Notes: generated from the letters alone by a model not told the origin. 64,000 bases of DNA from Glycocaulis profundi (GCA_007050995.1 VJOU01000001.1:1-64000), one strand, 5' to 3'; numbered from the stretch's first letter, positions 23,718-32,754 are shown. Made by a program: numbers and translations.

Positions 23718-24607
23718 CAGCCTTCGCCCCTGAGGACTTTGGGGTCCACCGCCCGGTGAAACCCGTTGAAGACCTCGGCTCGGTCATGATCGGGGACCGG
23801 GAAGGCGGACGTGCCCAGCGGCGCGCCGCCGTCGATCCTCAGCGTCACGCCGGTGATGAAGCGCGCGGCGTCCGACAGCAGGAACACGATGGCCGCGGAG
23901 ACCTCCGCCTCGCTGCCCAGCCGCTTCATGGGCACGTGCTCGCGCAGATAGGGGATCATGGCTTTGGCCGCGCCGTCATAGGTGTCCAGTCCAGAGCTGG
24001 CGATCCAGCCGGGCGCGACCGCGTTCACCCTTATGCCGTGCCGGGCCCATTCATAGGCGGCGGTCTTGGTCAGATTGCTCATCCCCGCCCGCGCCGCGCC
24101 AGAGTGTCCCATACCCGCCATGCCGTTGCGCATGTCCGCGGTCATGTTCACCACCGCCCCGCCATGCGCCTTCATGCAGGCGTGGAACAGCGCCCGCATC
24201 ATCAGGAAGCCGCCGGTCAGGTTGGACGCGATCACCGCCTCGAAACCTTTCTTCGAGATGTCCTCCAGCGCGGCGGGAAACTGGCCCCCCGCATTGTTGA
24301 TCAGGCCATGGATCGGGCCATGGCGCGCGACCGCGCCGTCCACGAAGGCCTGCACGGCGTCCTCGTCGCGGATGTCGAAGGCGGCGGTCTCGGCCTGGCC
24401 GCCATCGGCGGCGATCTCCGCGGCGACCGTGTCGAGCTTGTCCGGCTTGCGCCCGGTGACGATCACCCGCGCGCCCAGAGCGGCGAGTTCATGGGCCGTG
24501 CAGCGTCCGATGCCCGAGCCCGCGCCGGTCACGATCACGGTCCGGCCTGCGAACAGACCGGACCGGAACACGCTGTCATATCGGCTGGAAGCGGGGGTGT
24601 CCGCCAT
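23717..24607 (-). CDS. Short-chain dehydrogenase lacking the usual catalytic tyrosine
   Basis: First gene of the operon, 296 residues. It has the SDR cofactor motif GAGSGIG and NNAGG. In place of the canonical YxxxK it reads GHSGAARAGMSNLTK, the arrangement of peroxisomal trans-2-enoyl-CoA reductase/2,4-dienoyl-CoA reductase relatives and of AtuB-like proteins. It is therefore likely to act on enoyl-CoA or terpenoid substrates and not on a simple alcohol (inference). A C-terminal extension of about 35 residues follows the core domain. Confidence 0.85.
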   Translation of the reverse strand: MADTPASSRYDSVFRSGLFAGRTVIVTGAGSGIGRCTAHELAALGARVIVTGRKPDKLDTVAAEIAADGGQAETAAFDIRDEDAVQAFVDGAVARHGPIHGLINNAGGQFPAALEDISKKGFEAVIASNLTGGFLMMRALFHACMKAHGGAVVNMTADMRNGMAGMGHSGAARAGMSNLTKTAAYEWARHGIRVNAVAPGWIASSGLDTYDGAAKAMIPYLREHVPMKRLGSEAEVSAAIVFLLSDAARFITGVTLRIDGGAPLGTSAFPVPDHDRAEVFNGFHRAVDPKVLRGEG

Positions 24608-24699
24608 CCGCGCCTCTCCTCCCCGGCTGGCCCGAACCGGCGCTGGCCGTCTGCTCGCGCGGGGTCTTCCCCGTCGCGGACCCTGAGCCTCGCCCGGCC

Positions 24700-24713
24700 T
24701 GACGTATGCGTCA
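24700..24713. promoter_or_regulatory. Palindromic operator between the acyl-CoA operon and merR
   Basis: TGACG-TATG-CGTCA is a perfect 5-bp inverted repeat, extended by an A after the right arm. It lies in the 163-base divergent region, 70 bases from the merR start and about 90 from the SDR start. The TTGACG/CGTCAA form resembles binding sites of LiuR-type MerR regulators. A loose -35/-10 pair for merR, CTGACG and TTGTTA, overlaps it with a 17-base spacer. Confidence 0.5.
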
Positions 24714-24770
24714 AGCGGTTCTTGTTAAGGGCAGCGAGCCGGGGTAATCGTGGGTCAGGGGAGACCGGAC

Positions 24771-25181
24771 ATGACCCAGCCCGCGAGCGAAAGTCAGGAC
24801 GCGCTGTACGGCATCGCCGAGCTGGCGGGCCATTTCGGCGTCAGCCAGCGCGCCATCCGCTTCTATGAGGACAAGGGCCTTCTCAGCCCGGCGCGGGTGG
24901 GCGGCCAGCGGGTCTACACCGAGACCGACCGCCAGCGCCTGTCGCTGATCCTGCGCGCCAAATCCATCGGGTCCAAGCTGTCCGACATCCGCACCTTCCT
25001 CGACCTGTACGGGCAGGAGGGCGAGGGCCGGGCGCGCCAGCTCCAGTTCGTCATCGAGAAGACCGCCGAGAAGATGGCCGAGCTGACCGCCAAGAAGGCC
25101 GAGATCGACACCACGCTCGACGAGCTGAAGGTCATACACGACGGCGCGCGGGACCGGCTCGGTCGTCTCAGCGGACGCTAG
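24771..25181 (+). CDS. MerR-family regulator (LiuR-like)
   Basis: A 136-residue regulator. The N-terminal winged helix reads YGIAELAGHFGVSQRAIRFYE and is followed by the usual dimerisation helix (LQFVIEKTAEKMAELTAKKA). No metal-binding cysteines are present, which fits the LiuR-like branch controlling branched-chain or acyl-CoA catabolism. It is divergent from the six-gene acyl-CoA operon and is the obvious candidate to control it through the palindrome at 24700-24713. The start has a GGGGAG ribosome binding site. Confidence 0.87.
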   Translation: MTQPASESQDALYGIAELAGHFGVSQRAIRFYEDKGLLSPARVGGQRVYTETDRQRLSLILRAKSIGSKLSDIRTFLDLYGQEGEGRARQLQFVIEKTAEKMAELTAKKAEIDTTLDELKVIHDGARDRLGRLSGR

Positions 25182-26247
25182 CGCTTTCGAGACGCTCCGG
25201 GATCGCGTAGGCGTCGATGGTCTCGCGCTCCAGCCCCCCGATCCAGAGCCGTCCCTCCCACGGGACCGCGGTGGTCGCGCCATAGGCGCCGTCCGCGGGG
25301 CCGAGCAGGGCGCGCACGGGCTCGCCCCGGCGGTCCACCGCCAGCGCCATCACGGGGCGGTCGGGCAGATCGGGCTCGCCGAAGACGTCGGTGAAGCGGC
25401 GCAGCAGGCGTTTCAGGAACGGACGGGGGTGGAAGAATTCGAGCTGGCCGCTCCTGAGCGAGGGCATGGCGATCCACAGCAGCCGTTCCTCGTCGTCCCA
25501 GTGCAGATTGTCGGGATAGCCCGGCAGGCCGTCGATCACGATGCGCTTTTCGGCGGTGGCCGGATCGACGGCCAGCACACGCGCCGCCCAGGTCTCGGCG
25601 ATGAAGACCTCGCCCGACTGGGGGTCGTGGGTGACGCCGTTGGCGAAGGCGAGCCCGTCCATCAGCACCTCCCGCCCGCCGCCGGGACGGAAGGCGAAGA
25701 CGCGCCCGGTCTGCTCGCCCTCCCAGAAGGATTCCAGATACTCGCCATACCCGTATCGGCCCGAGGCGTCGGACAGGATGATCGTGCCGTCGGCCAAGAC
25801 GGTGAGATCGTCGGTGAAGACCAGATCGGGATAGGCGCCCGGCTCGGCGATGGTGGTCCAGTCGCCGTCCGGCTCCAGCCGGATCAGCCCGCGCAGCGCG
25901 TCTGCGACCACCAGCCGGCCTTCGGGGTCGAAGGCCAGGCCCAGCGGGCGTCCGCCGGTGTGAGCCACCTCCTCCCAGTCCCCGCCCGGCGAGCGCGCCA
26001 TGACGCGGCCATCGCCCAGCGAGGCGTGAAGCCGCCCGTCAGGGCCGGGCTCGAGATCCTCCGCGCCGTGCAGCGGACCTTCGCGCAGTTCAGGCTCGGC
26101 GGGGTCGGTGAACAGGGCTTCGAGACGGGGGGCGGGGGGCGTGGGGTCGAAGCGGCGCGCGTCCATGGAGCCGGGCCCGTAGGCCAGCAGCGCCAGCACG
26201 GCCATGAGCGCCGCGACGCCCGCCAGGAGCCTGAAAGCCCAGCGCAT
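25168..26247 (-). CDS. SMP-30/strictosidine-synthase-like beta-propeller, membrane-anchored
   Basis: A 359-residue protein with one N-terminal hydrophobic anchor (residues 4-24) and a six-bladed propeller of the SMP-30/gluconolactonase and strictosidine synthase-like type. Recognisable blades are EDLEPGPDGRLHASLGDGRV, ILSDASGRYGYGEYLESFWEG and GYPDNLHWDDEERLLWIAM. Bacterial members are usually lactonases or esterases facing the periplasm. Its 3' end overlaps the merR 3' end by 14 bases in a convergent arrangement. Confidence 0.82.
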   Translation of the reverse strand: MRWAFRLLAGVAALMAVLALLAYGPGSMDARRFDPTPPAPRLEALFTDPAEPELREGPLHGAEDLEPGPDGRLHASLGDGRVMARSPGGDWEEVAHTGGRPLGLAFDPEGRLVVADALRGLIRLEPDGDWTTIAEPGAYPDLVFTDDLTVLADGTIILSDASGRYGYGEYLESFWEGEQTGRVFAFRPGGGREVLMDGLAFANGVTHDPQSGEVFIAETWAARVLAVDPATAEKRIVIDGLPGYPDNLHWDDEERLLWIAMPSLRSGQLEFFHPRPFLKRLLRRFTDVFGEPDLPDRPVMALAVDRRGEPVRALLGPADGAYGATTAVPWEGRLWIGGLERETIDAYAIPERLESASVR

Positions 26248-26331
26248 TCCCGCTCTCCCGATGATCCGCCGACAATCTGATCCAGCTGAACGGGTTTATC
26301 AAGCGAAAGCGCGCTAACCTGTTATTCTCGC

Positions 26332-27546
26332 TCAGGTTACGGCCTTGCGCGCGGCGAAGCGCGGATCGCGCCAGCTTTCCGCGTCCATGATCTCGCGCAG
26401 GATTCCGGCGGCGCGCAGCACCTCTTCGTAGGACAGATAGAGGGGACTGAAGCCGAAACGCAGGATGTCGGGGCTGCGGAAATCGCCGATCACGCCGCGG
26501 GCGATCATGGCCTGCACGATGGCGTAGCCGTCCTCATGGGTCAGGCTGACATGGCCCGCCCGCGCCTCGCCGGGACCGGGGCAGGCCAGCCCGAAGCCCA
26601 GACCGTCCACGGCCTTGAGGAACAGATCGCCCAGCGCCCGCGCCTTGGCCTCGGCGGCGGCCATGTCCACGCCCTCATAGGCCTCCAGCGCGCCGTGCAG
26701 CGCGGTCATGGACAGGATGGCGGGCGTGCCCGCCCCGAACCGCGCCACGCCGGGGGCGGGGTCGTAGCCGTCGGCGAAGTCGAAGGGCCGGGCATGGCCC
26801 ATCCACCCCGAAAGGGGCTGGCTGAACCCGTCCGCCAGATCGGGGTCGCAATACACGAAGGCGGGCGCGCCCGGCCCGCCATTGAGGAATTTATACCCGC
26901 AGCCCACCGCATATTTCGCGCCCCTGGCGGCGAGTTTCAGATCGACCAGCCCAGCGGCGTGGGACAGGTCCCACACGATGGCCGCCCCGCGCGTCTTCGC
27001 GGCGCGCTCTTCCGCTTCGATGTCCGCGAGGGCCGCGGAGCGGAAATGGACCGCGCTCTTGACCAGAACCTGCACGCCGTCGGGCAGGCCCGCCGCGCCC
27101 GCGCCGGGCTCGACATAGGCGAAGGGCGTCCCCGACAGGCGCGACAGCCCCTCCAGCACGTAGCCGTCGGTGGGAAAATCCCCGCGCTCGACGGCCACGC
27201 CCTTCAGGCCCGCGTTAAGCAGCCCGGCGGCCAGCTTGAAGATGTTCACCGACACCGAATCCGCGGCGATCACGCTGTTCTCGGAAACCCCGATCAGGCG
27301 CGCGATCCGCGCCCCGGTCCTGAGCGGCAGCCCCATCCAGTCCGCGCTGTTCCACGAGGCGATCAGGTCGGTCGCCCATTCGGTCTCCACGCAGCGCTGG
27401 ATCGCCGCCTTCGCCTGCACGGGCGGCGGACCGAGCGAGTTGCCATCCAGATAGATCAGCCCGTCGGGCAGGTCGAAATGCCGCCGCGCGTCTTTCAGCG
27501 GGTCGTCGCGGTCCAGCGCGCGGGCGTCGTCGGGCGTGATCGTCAT
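26332..27546 (-). CDS. kynU: Kynureninase
   Basis: PLP enzyme cleaving kynurenine to anthranilate and alanine. The 404-residue protein carries DGNSLGPPP at the N-terminus, the PLP lysine in AVGCGYKFLNGGPGAPAF and the C-terminal FGFSPLYLSYEEV. The start overlaps the kynB stop (ATGA). Together the two genes turn N-formylkynurenine into anthranilate; tryptophan 2,3-dioxygenase is not in the window. Confidence 0.95.
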   Translation of the reverse strand: MTITPDDARALDRDDPLKDARRHFDLPDGLIYLDGNSLGPPPVQAKAAIQRCVETEWATDLIASWNSADWMGLPLRTGARIARLIGVSENSVIAADSVSVNIFKLAAGLLNAGLKGVAVERGDFPTDGYVLEGLSRLSGTPFAYVEPGAGAAGLPDGVQVLVKSAVHFRSAALADIEAEERAAKTRGAAIVWDLSHAAGLVDLKLAARGAKYAVGCGYKFLNGGPGAPAFVYCDPDLADGFSQPLSGWMGHARPFDFADGYDPAPGVARFGAGTPAILSMTALHGALEAYEGVDMAAAEAKARALGDLFLKAVDGLGFGLACPGPGEARAGHVSLTHEDGYAIVQAMIARGVIGDFRSPDILRFGFSPLYLSYEEVLRAAGILREIMDAESWRDPRFAARKAVT

Positions 27547-28187
27547 CCGATGGTCCTCAGCACCGCGCGCACGGGCGCGGCGTCCAGTCCTTCAAGTTTG
27601 ATGGGCAGGGCGATGAACTCGTAGCGGCCCTCGGCCACGTGATCGAGCCACAGCCCCTCGATGATGCGCATGCCGTGGGCGGCGACCCGCAGATGGGCGT
27701 CCATGGTCTTGGAGGTCTCAGGGTCCACCGAGGCCGCGTCCGTGCCCACCAGCCGCACGCCCCGCCCGGCCAGAAGATCGACCGCCTCGGCGCTCAGGGC
27801 GGTGAAACCGGGGTCCCAGGCGTCCAGCGGCGCGCGCTCGCACGTCCGGTACAGCACGCGCGGCGGCGTGTCCGCCCCGCACACCCGGTCGAGCGCCGCG
27901 GCCATCTGAGGGGCGGTGACGGCGCCTGAGGCGTCCATCACGTGCACCACCGCGCACGGCCCCACATAGTCCTCGATGTCCACCGAGGCGATGTCCGCGC
28001 CCTGCGCATCATAGTGCAGGGGCGCGTCGGCGTGGGCGCCGGTGTGGGTGCTGATCTGGATCTTCGCCACGTTGACCGGCGAGCCGTCCTCCATCGCCCA
28101 GGTGCGGGTGAAGCTGACGGGCGTGTCGCCGGGCCAGACCGGCGTGCCGGGCCGGACCGGCGGGGTGATGTCGATCAGCCGGCCCAT
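27543..28187 (-). CDS. kynB: Kynurenine formamidase
   Basis: Cyclase-family metal-dependent amidase hydrolysing N-formylkynurenine. The metal-binding signature HTGAHADAPLHY is present. The start at 28187 (MGRLIDITPPVRPGTPVWPG) gives 214 residues, the normal length, and lies five bases past the SDR stop. An upstream in-frame codon would overlap the SDR gene. Second gene of SDR-kynB-kynU. Confidence 0.94.
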   Translation of the reverse strand: MGRLIDITPPVRPGTPVWPGDTPVSFTRTWAMEDGSPVNVAKIQISTHTGAHADAPLHYDAQGADIASVDIEDYVGPCAVVHVMDASGAVTAPQMAAALDRVCGADTPPRVLYRTCERAPLDAWDPGFTALSAEAVDLLAGRGVRLVGTDAASVDPETSKTMDAHLRVAAHGMRIIEGLWLDHVAEGRYEFIALPIKLEGLDAAPVRAVLRTIG

Positions 28188-28191
28188 GGCC

Positions 28192-28968
28192 TCACAGCGG
28201 TCCGCGCGAGAGCAGGCCGCCATCGATGATCAGGCACTGGCCGGTCATGTAGCTGGAGGCGTCCGAGGCGAGGAAGTGGATGGCCGCGGCCATGTCCTCG
28301 GGCTGGCCCACGCGCTGAATGGAGAAATTGCGCTTCATCATCTCGTCCAGCCCCGGATTGGAGGTCAGGGCCGAGGCCAGCTTGGTCTCGGTCAGGCCCG
28401 GGCAGAGCGCGTTCACGCGGATGCCGTTCGGCCCCTCCTCCTGGGCCAGCGTCTGGGTCATGGAGATGACCGCCGCCTTGGTGATCGAATACGCGCCCTG
28501 GAAGAAGCCGGGCCGGTGGCCGTTGACCGACGCGACGTTGACGATGGACCCGCCCCCGGTCCGCTTCATCAGCTTGATGGCGGCCGATGACAGGAAGAAC
28601 GGCCCCTTCACATTGACCTCGAAGGTCTTGTCCCAGGCGCTTTCAGGCGTGTCGACGGCGGCGCCGAAATAGGGGCTGGTCGCGCCGTTGTTGACCAGGA
28701 TGTCCAGCCGGCCTTCCTCGTCGGCGATGGCTTTGAGCGCCGCTTCGCGGTCCTCGGCCTCGCCCAGATGCAGCGTCAAGGCCCGGGCCTTGCCGCCTTC
28801 GGCGCGGATGGCCTCGGCGACGGTTTCGCAGTCCTCGATCCTGCGGCTGGCCGCGATCACGGTCGCGCCGTGGCGGGCGAGGCGCCTGGCGGCGGCCTCC
28901 CCGATCCCGCGGCTGGCGCCCGCGATCAGGGCCACTTTGCCCTCCAGCATCAGGTCCTTGTCGGCCAT
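28192..28968 (-). CDS. Short-chain dehydrogenase/reductase (DHRS4-like)
   Basis: A 258-residue classical SDR with GASRGIG, NNGA, an active-site serine in VNVASVNGH and YSITK (catalytic Tyr and Lys). The C-terminal YMTGQCLIIDGG closes the fold. Sequence style resembles the DHRS4 carbonyl-reductase group. It is the first gene before kynB-kynU and separated by only a few bases, so it is probably co-transcribed, yet it has no known step in the kynurenine pathway. Confidence 0.87.
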   Translation of the reverse strand: MADKDLMLEGKVALIAGASRGIGEAAARRLARHGATVIAASRRIEDCETVAEAIRAEGGKARALTLHLGEAEDREAALKAIADEEGRLDILVNNGATSPYFGAAVDTPESAWDKTFEVNVKGPFFLSSAAIKLMKRTGGGSIVNVASVNGHRPGFFQGAYSITKAAVISMTQTLAQEEGPNGIRVNALCPGLTETKLASALTSNPGLDEMMKRNFSIQRVGQPEDMAAAIHFLASDASSYMTGQCLIIDGGLLSRGPL

Positions 28969-29062
28969 GGTTCAGTCCTCCCCGGTCATGTCTGGCTGTC
29001 ATTGGATACGAGACGGGCGGGACCCGGCAAGGCCCCGCCCGCATCTGGCCGGAAGATCAGGG

Positions 29063-31177
29063 CTACTCGATGCCCAGACGCTCCTCGAGTCCCAGATCGG
29101 TGGCGGGCGGCTCGCCGCCATCGCCCTTCAGATAGTGGTCGAACCACTGCATCAGCCGGTGGGCGTAGTCGTACTGGGCCGCCCCGCGGCGCAGGCCGTG
29201 GCCCTCGCCGGGATAGAGCACCAGCCGGGTCGGCGCCTCGCCGGCCAGCTTCAGATAGCGGTACAGGATGTAGCCCTGGGCCGGAGCGACGCGGGTGTCC
29301 TCCTCGCCGTGCATGATCAGGGTCGCGGTGGTCGAGCCCTCCGCGGACATGATCGGGCTTTCCTGATGATACCAGTCCCAGTTCTGCCAGGGGTAGTGGA
29401 TGAAGTGCACGTCCACCATCTCGACCGGAATGTCGGTCAGGCCCATGAAGGAGACCAGATCGGTCAGCGCCACGAAGGGCACGGACGCCGCGAAATGCTC
29501 GCTGGCGACCGTCGCGCCCCAGGCCGAGGCGAAGCCGCCATAGGAGCCGCCGGTGATGCCCACGCGCTCGCGGTCGATCAGGCCTTCGGCCTCGAGGTGG
29601 TCCAGCCCGTCCACGATGTCCCAGAACTCCGCGCCCGGCGGGTCGAGATGATCCAGCTCGATGAAGCCGAAGCCCCGGCCCGTGGAGCCGCGATAGTTCG
29701 GATAGAGCACCGCATAGCCCTGACCGGCCGCGATCTGGCCGGGATTGGAATAGCCGGTGCGCCAGCCATTGGTGTCATGGGCCTCGGGGCCGCCATGCAC
29801 CACGTTGATCAGCGGCCAGCCGCCTTCGGGCATCTCGCCGCGGGGGGTGATCAGGATGCCCTCGACCTCGACGCCATCGCGCGCCTCCCAGCGGATCACG
29901 CGCTGCTCGCCGAACGCGATCTCCGACAGCCACGGATTCAGATTGGTCCACTCGTCGGGGTTGTCGCCCGGCTCGCCGACCCACAGGCCGCGCGGCGAGC
30001 GCGGATGGTCGGCCGCGAAGGCCACCGTGCCGCTGTCCGCGTGCAGGCTCATGGAGTAGGCCACCAGCCCTTCATGGGCGAAGGACGCGATCTCCTCGCC
30101 GTCGGCGGAGAAGCGCAGCAGGGCGCTGCCCGTGCCGCGATGGGCGAGGCCGAGTATTTCGTCCTCCTGCCAGGCCAGCGCGTACAGATGCTGTTCGGCG
30201 TCGGGCGCGACGGCCTCGAACTCTCCGCTGCCCGCATCGGCGACATGGATCGTGCCCGCGATGGAATCCGCGCGGTTGATGGCCGCCAGGAAGGCGAATT
30301 GCGCATTGTCCGGCGAGAAGGCGCCCGAGCCGATCTTGCCCTCGGTCTCGATCACGGCGTCGACCTCGCCCGAGGCCGCGTCCACGACGTGCCAGCGCTG
30401 CTCCATCATGGAATCGTCCACCAGCGGGGTGGGCGCCAGGATGACGGCCAGCTTCGCGCCGTCGTCAGACAGGGTCAGCGAGGACGCGTGACCGTCCAGG
30501 TCCAGCGCTTCGGCGGCCGGCTCGGCGCCGGACAGGTCGACCCGCCAGACACGCGAGAAGGTCAGGTCCTCCTCATAGACGCGGGCGCGGAAGCCGCGCT
30601 CGGTCATGGCCGAGCGGTCCGGCCCCTCGTCGGCGGCGATGACGAACAGGGTCTCCCCGTCCGGGGCCATGGCGTAGGCGCTGATGGCGGTGTCATGGGA
30701 ATAGACCAGCCGGGGCTCGCCGCCATCGAGGGGGATTTCGTAAAGGCCTGAGACGGGGCCCTCGGCCTCTTCCTCGGCCTCTTCGCCCTCGTGCTCGTCC
30801 TCGGGGTCCTCTTCGGCGGCGTCCTCGGCGTCGGCGCCGAACGCGCCCAGCCCGTACAGGGCCTGGCTGTCGGCGCGCCAGCTCAGGGCGCTGACGGAGG
30901 TGTCGCCGTCGACCAGGGCTTCGCCGGAGAAGGCCGCGTCCGCCACCCAGACATGGGAGAAGGGCACGCCGTCATCGGCGCCGCCGGGAATGTCGCGCGG
31001 GGTGGAGACGGTGTAGGCCACGCGTTCGCCGTCCGGCGAGATCACCACGGCCCCGACCGAGCGGAGCTGATACAGGTCGTCGATGGTGAAGGGGCGTTCG
31101 TCCTGGGCCATGGCGGCCGGAACGATCATCCCCGCGAAGGCGGCGCCGAGAGCGGCGCGCGCGATAAGCTTGCTCAT
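29063..31177 (-). CDS. Exported prolyl-oligopeptidase-family (S9) peptidase
   Basis: A 704-residue serine peptidase with a signal peptide (residues 1-24, ending AAMA). A beta-propeller occupies about residues 30-430 and an alpha/beta-hydrolase domain follows. The nucleophile is in GGSYGGFAS, the acid in HGEEDTRV and the histidine in GEGHGL, as in S9C acyl-aminoacyl/dipeptidyl peptidases. Residues 116-140 form a strongly acidic run of Glu/Asp inserted in the propeller. It stands alone in its operon. Confidence 0.92.
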   Translation of the reverse strand: MSKLIARAALGAAFAGMIVPAAMAQDERPFTIDDLYQLRSVGAVVISPDGERVAYTVSTPRDIPGGADDGVPFSHVWVADAAFSGEALVDGDTSVSALSWRADSQALYGLGAFGADAEDAAEEDPEDEHEGEEAEEEAEGPVSGLYEIPLDGGEPRLVYSHDTAISAYAMAPDGETLFVIAADEGPDRSAMTERGFRARVYEEDLTFSRVWRVDLSGAEPAAEALDLDGHASSLTLSDDGAKLAVILAPTPLVDDSMMEQRWHVVDAASGEVDAVIETEGKIGSGAFSPDNAQFAFLAAINRADSIAGTIHVADAGSGEFEAVAPDAEQHLYALAWQEDEILGLAHRGTGSALLRFSADGEEIASFAHEGLVAYSMSLHADSGTVAFAADHPRSPRGLWVGEPGDNPDEWTNLNPWLSEIAFGEQRVIRWEARDGVEVEGILITPRGEMPEGGWPLINVVHGGPEAHDTNGWRTGYSNPGQIAAGQGYAVLYPNYRGSTGRGFGFIELDHLDPPGAEFWDIVDGLDHLEAEGLIDRERVGITGGSYGGFASAWGATVASEHFAASVPFVALTDLVSFMGLTDIPVEMVDVHFIHYPWQNWDWYHQESPIMSAEGSTTATLIMHGEEDTRVAPAQGYILYRYLKLAGEAPTRLVLYPGEGHGLRRGAAQYDYAHRLMQWFDHYLKGDGGEPPATDLGLEERLGIE

Positions 31178-31260
31178 TGAAAAGCCTCCCGGGTTTTCGA
31201 TCGGGAGGCAGGCTAGAGCGGGCGGGCCGCGCCGTCGAGGGCGGGGCGGAAAATACCCCT

Positions 31261-31470
31261 TCAGGCGATGATGTCGGGGTTGAGCTGGTCCTCCAGCCGG
31301 GAGATCTGGTCCTTCAGGGACAGCTTGCGGCGCTTGAGCCGCATGATCTTGAGCTGGTCCTGCACCCCGCAGTCCTGGGCCGCCTGCACGTCGGCGTCGA
31401 CGGAGCGGTGCTCCCGGCGCAGTTCGTCCAGCGTGGCCCGCAGCGAGGCTTCGTCCGGTTCACCATACAT
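31261..31470 (-). CDS. DUF465 (YdcH-like) small coiled-coil protein
   Basis: A 69-residue protein. The first half (LRATLDELRREHRSVD) and the signature LKIMRLKRRKLSLKDQISRLE are those of the DUF465/YdcH family of short helical hairpins. Start ATG at 31470 is preferred to a GTG 12 bases upstream because AAGGGG lies 11 bases before it. Function of the family is unknown. A second DUF465 gene lies 1.3 kb away at 32755. Confidence 0.85.
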   Translation of the reverse strand: MYGEPDEASLRATLDELRREHRSVDADVQAAQDCGVQDQLKIMRLKRRKLSLKDQISRLEDQLNPDIIA

Positions 31471-31571
31471 GAGAGGCGGCACCCCTTGGGCGAGCCCGTC
31501 GCACGGGCGGATGAATGATCGCTGAGACCGCTCACGGCCCGGTCGGGCGAGCCTGTTCGAACCGGTTCATC

Positions 31572-32057
31572 CTACCGGTTTTCCAGCCCGAGGAAAACGG
31601 TATCGGCAAATACCGGCAGCGGCGCGCCCGCGGCGTTCAGCCGCGCCGCATAGGCCCTGAGCCGTTCAAGGCAGAGCGCTTTGCCGGCGCTTCCCTCGGC
31701 GGGCGGGCAGCGGGTGGCCAGCTCCGCCAGCGCCTCCTGCTGCATGCGTTCAGCCTCCAGCTCCGCGTCGAGCACGCGCCGCCTGAGCGCGACCGCCTCG
31801 CTCTCGGGCACGAAGCCCGGCGCGGGCTTGAGGGCGTCGCGCGCGGCCCGGAGCGGGGCCACCACCGCATCCTTCCATGCCGCGGACAGCGCCATCGCGC
31901 GGCCCAGCGCAGGCGCGGGGTCGCGGCCCTCATGGGCCAGCCACGCGATCCACAGCGCCATGTTCACGTCCAGCCCCGCGCGCTGGAGCGCCAGACAGGC
32001 GTCCTTCACCCCCCCCGCGCCATAGACCTTCACAGAGAAATCCCAGAAGGCGCTCAT
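31572..32057 (-). CDS. TIGR02444-family protein
   Basis: A 161-residue soluble helical protein. The opening FWDFSVKVYGAGGVKDACLALQ and VNMALWIAWLA match the TIGR02444/DUF2390 family, whose role is unknown. Its ATG overlaps the ubiX stop (ATGA), so it is co-translated with ubiX. The pairing may mean a link to quinone biosynthesis, but that is inference only. Confidence 0.82.
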   Translation of the reverse strand: MSAFWDFSVKVYGAGGVKDACLALQRAGLDVNMALWIAWLAHEGRDPAPALGRAMALSAAWKDAVVAPLRAARDALKPAPGFVPESEAVALRRRVLDAELEAERMQQEALAELATRCPPAEGSAGKALCLERLRAYAARLNAAGAPLPVFADTVFLGLENR

Positions 32058-32662
32058 GGCTCGCGTCTGGACGCCGGGCGGCGGCCTTCGGCGATGTCCT
32101 CGCCCCAGCGCTTCGTGCGGTCCCAGTCCAGCCCGAACAGGTCCAGCGCCCGGCCCACCGACTGGTCCACGATGTCGTCCACGGTCTCGGGATGCGCATA
32201 GAAGGCGGGCAGGGGCGGCATGATGACCGCGCCCATCTCGGCGAGTTGGGTCATCGTTCTCAGGTGGCCCAGATGGAAAGGCGTCTCGCGCACCATCAGT
32301 ACCAGCAGGCGGCGCTCTTTGAGCACCACGTCCGCGGCGCGGGTCAGCAGGCTGGACGTCACCCCGGTGGCGATCTCGCTCATGGTCCTGACCGAGCAGG
32401 GCGCGATCAGCATCCCCAGCGTCCGGAACGAGCCCGAGGCGATGGGCGCGCCCACGTCGGGCAGCTTGTAGAGATGATCGGCCCGGTCCTTCAGCGCGGA
32501 CGGCTTCAGGCCCGTCTCATAGCTCAGGGTCATCTCGGCGGCCTTGGTCGCCACGGCATGGGTCTCCACGCCCAGCTGGCGCAGGGCGTCGAGCGCCCTG
32601 AGGCCGTAGATGACGCCCGAGGCGCCCGAGAGCCCCACGATCAAACGTGACTGAATGGTCAT
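32054..32662 (-). CDS. ubiX: Flavin prenyltransferase UbiX
   Basis: Makes prenylated FMN, the cofactor of UbiD-type decarboxylases in ubiquinone synthesis. The 202-residue protein starts with the FMN-binding GLSGASGVIYGLRALDAL. It contains SFRTLGMLIAPCSVRTMSEIATG and the prenyl-binding ERRLLVLMVRETPFHLGHL. It is divergent from a DUF465 gene with about 90 bases between the starts. Confidence 0.95.
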   Translation of the reverse strand: MTIQSRLIVGLSGASGVIYGLRALDALRQLGVETHAVATKAAEMTLSYETGLKPSALKDRADHLYKLPDVGAPIASGSFRTLGMLIAPCSVRTMSEIATGVTSSLLTRAADVVLKERRLLVLMVRETPFHLGHLRTMTQLAEMGAVIMPPLPAFYAHPETVDDIVDQSVGRALDLFGLDWDRTKRWGEDIAEGRRPASRREP

Positions 32663-32754
32663 CGAACTGTCCGTGCTCCGGAGCGATTTGTGAATTGAAC
32701 ACCTTGCTCCAATGGTGCTTCAATACCACCGTTCACATAGCGAAGGAGGCCCTT

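Noticed and set aside
31560-31580. Inverted repeat AACCGGT/ACCGGTT at the end of the TIGR02444 gene
   Set aside because: Overlaps the stop codon, short arms, no U-tract in the gene's direction; too weak to call a terminator.
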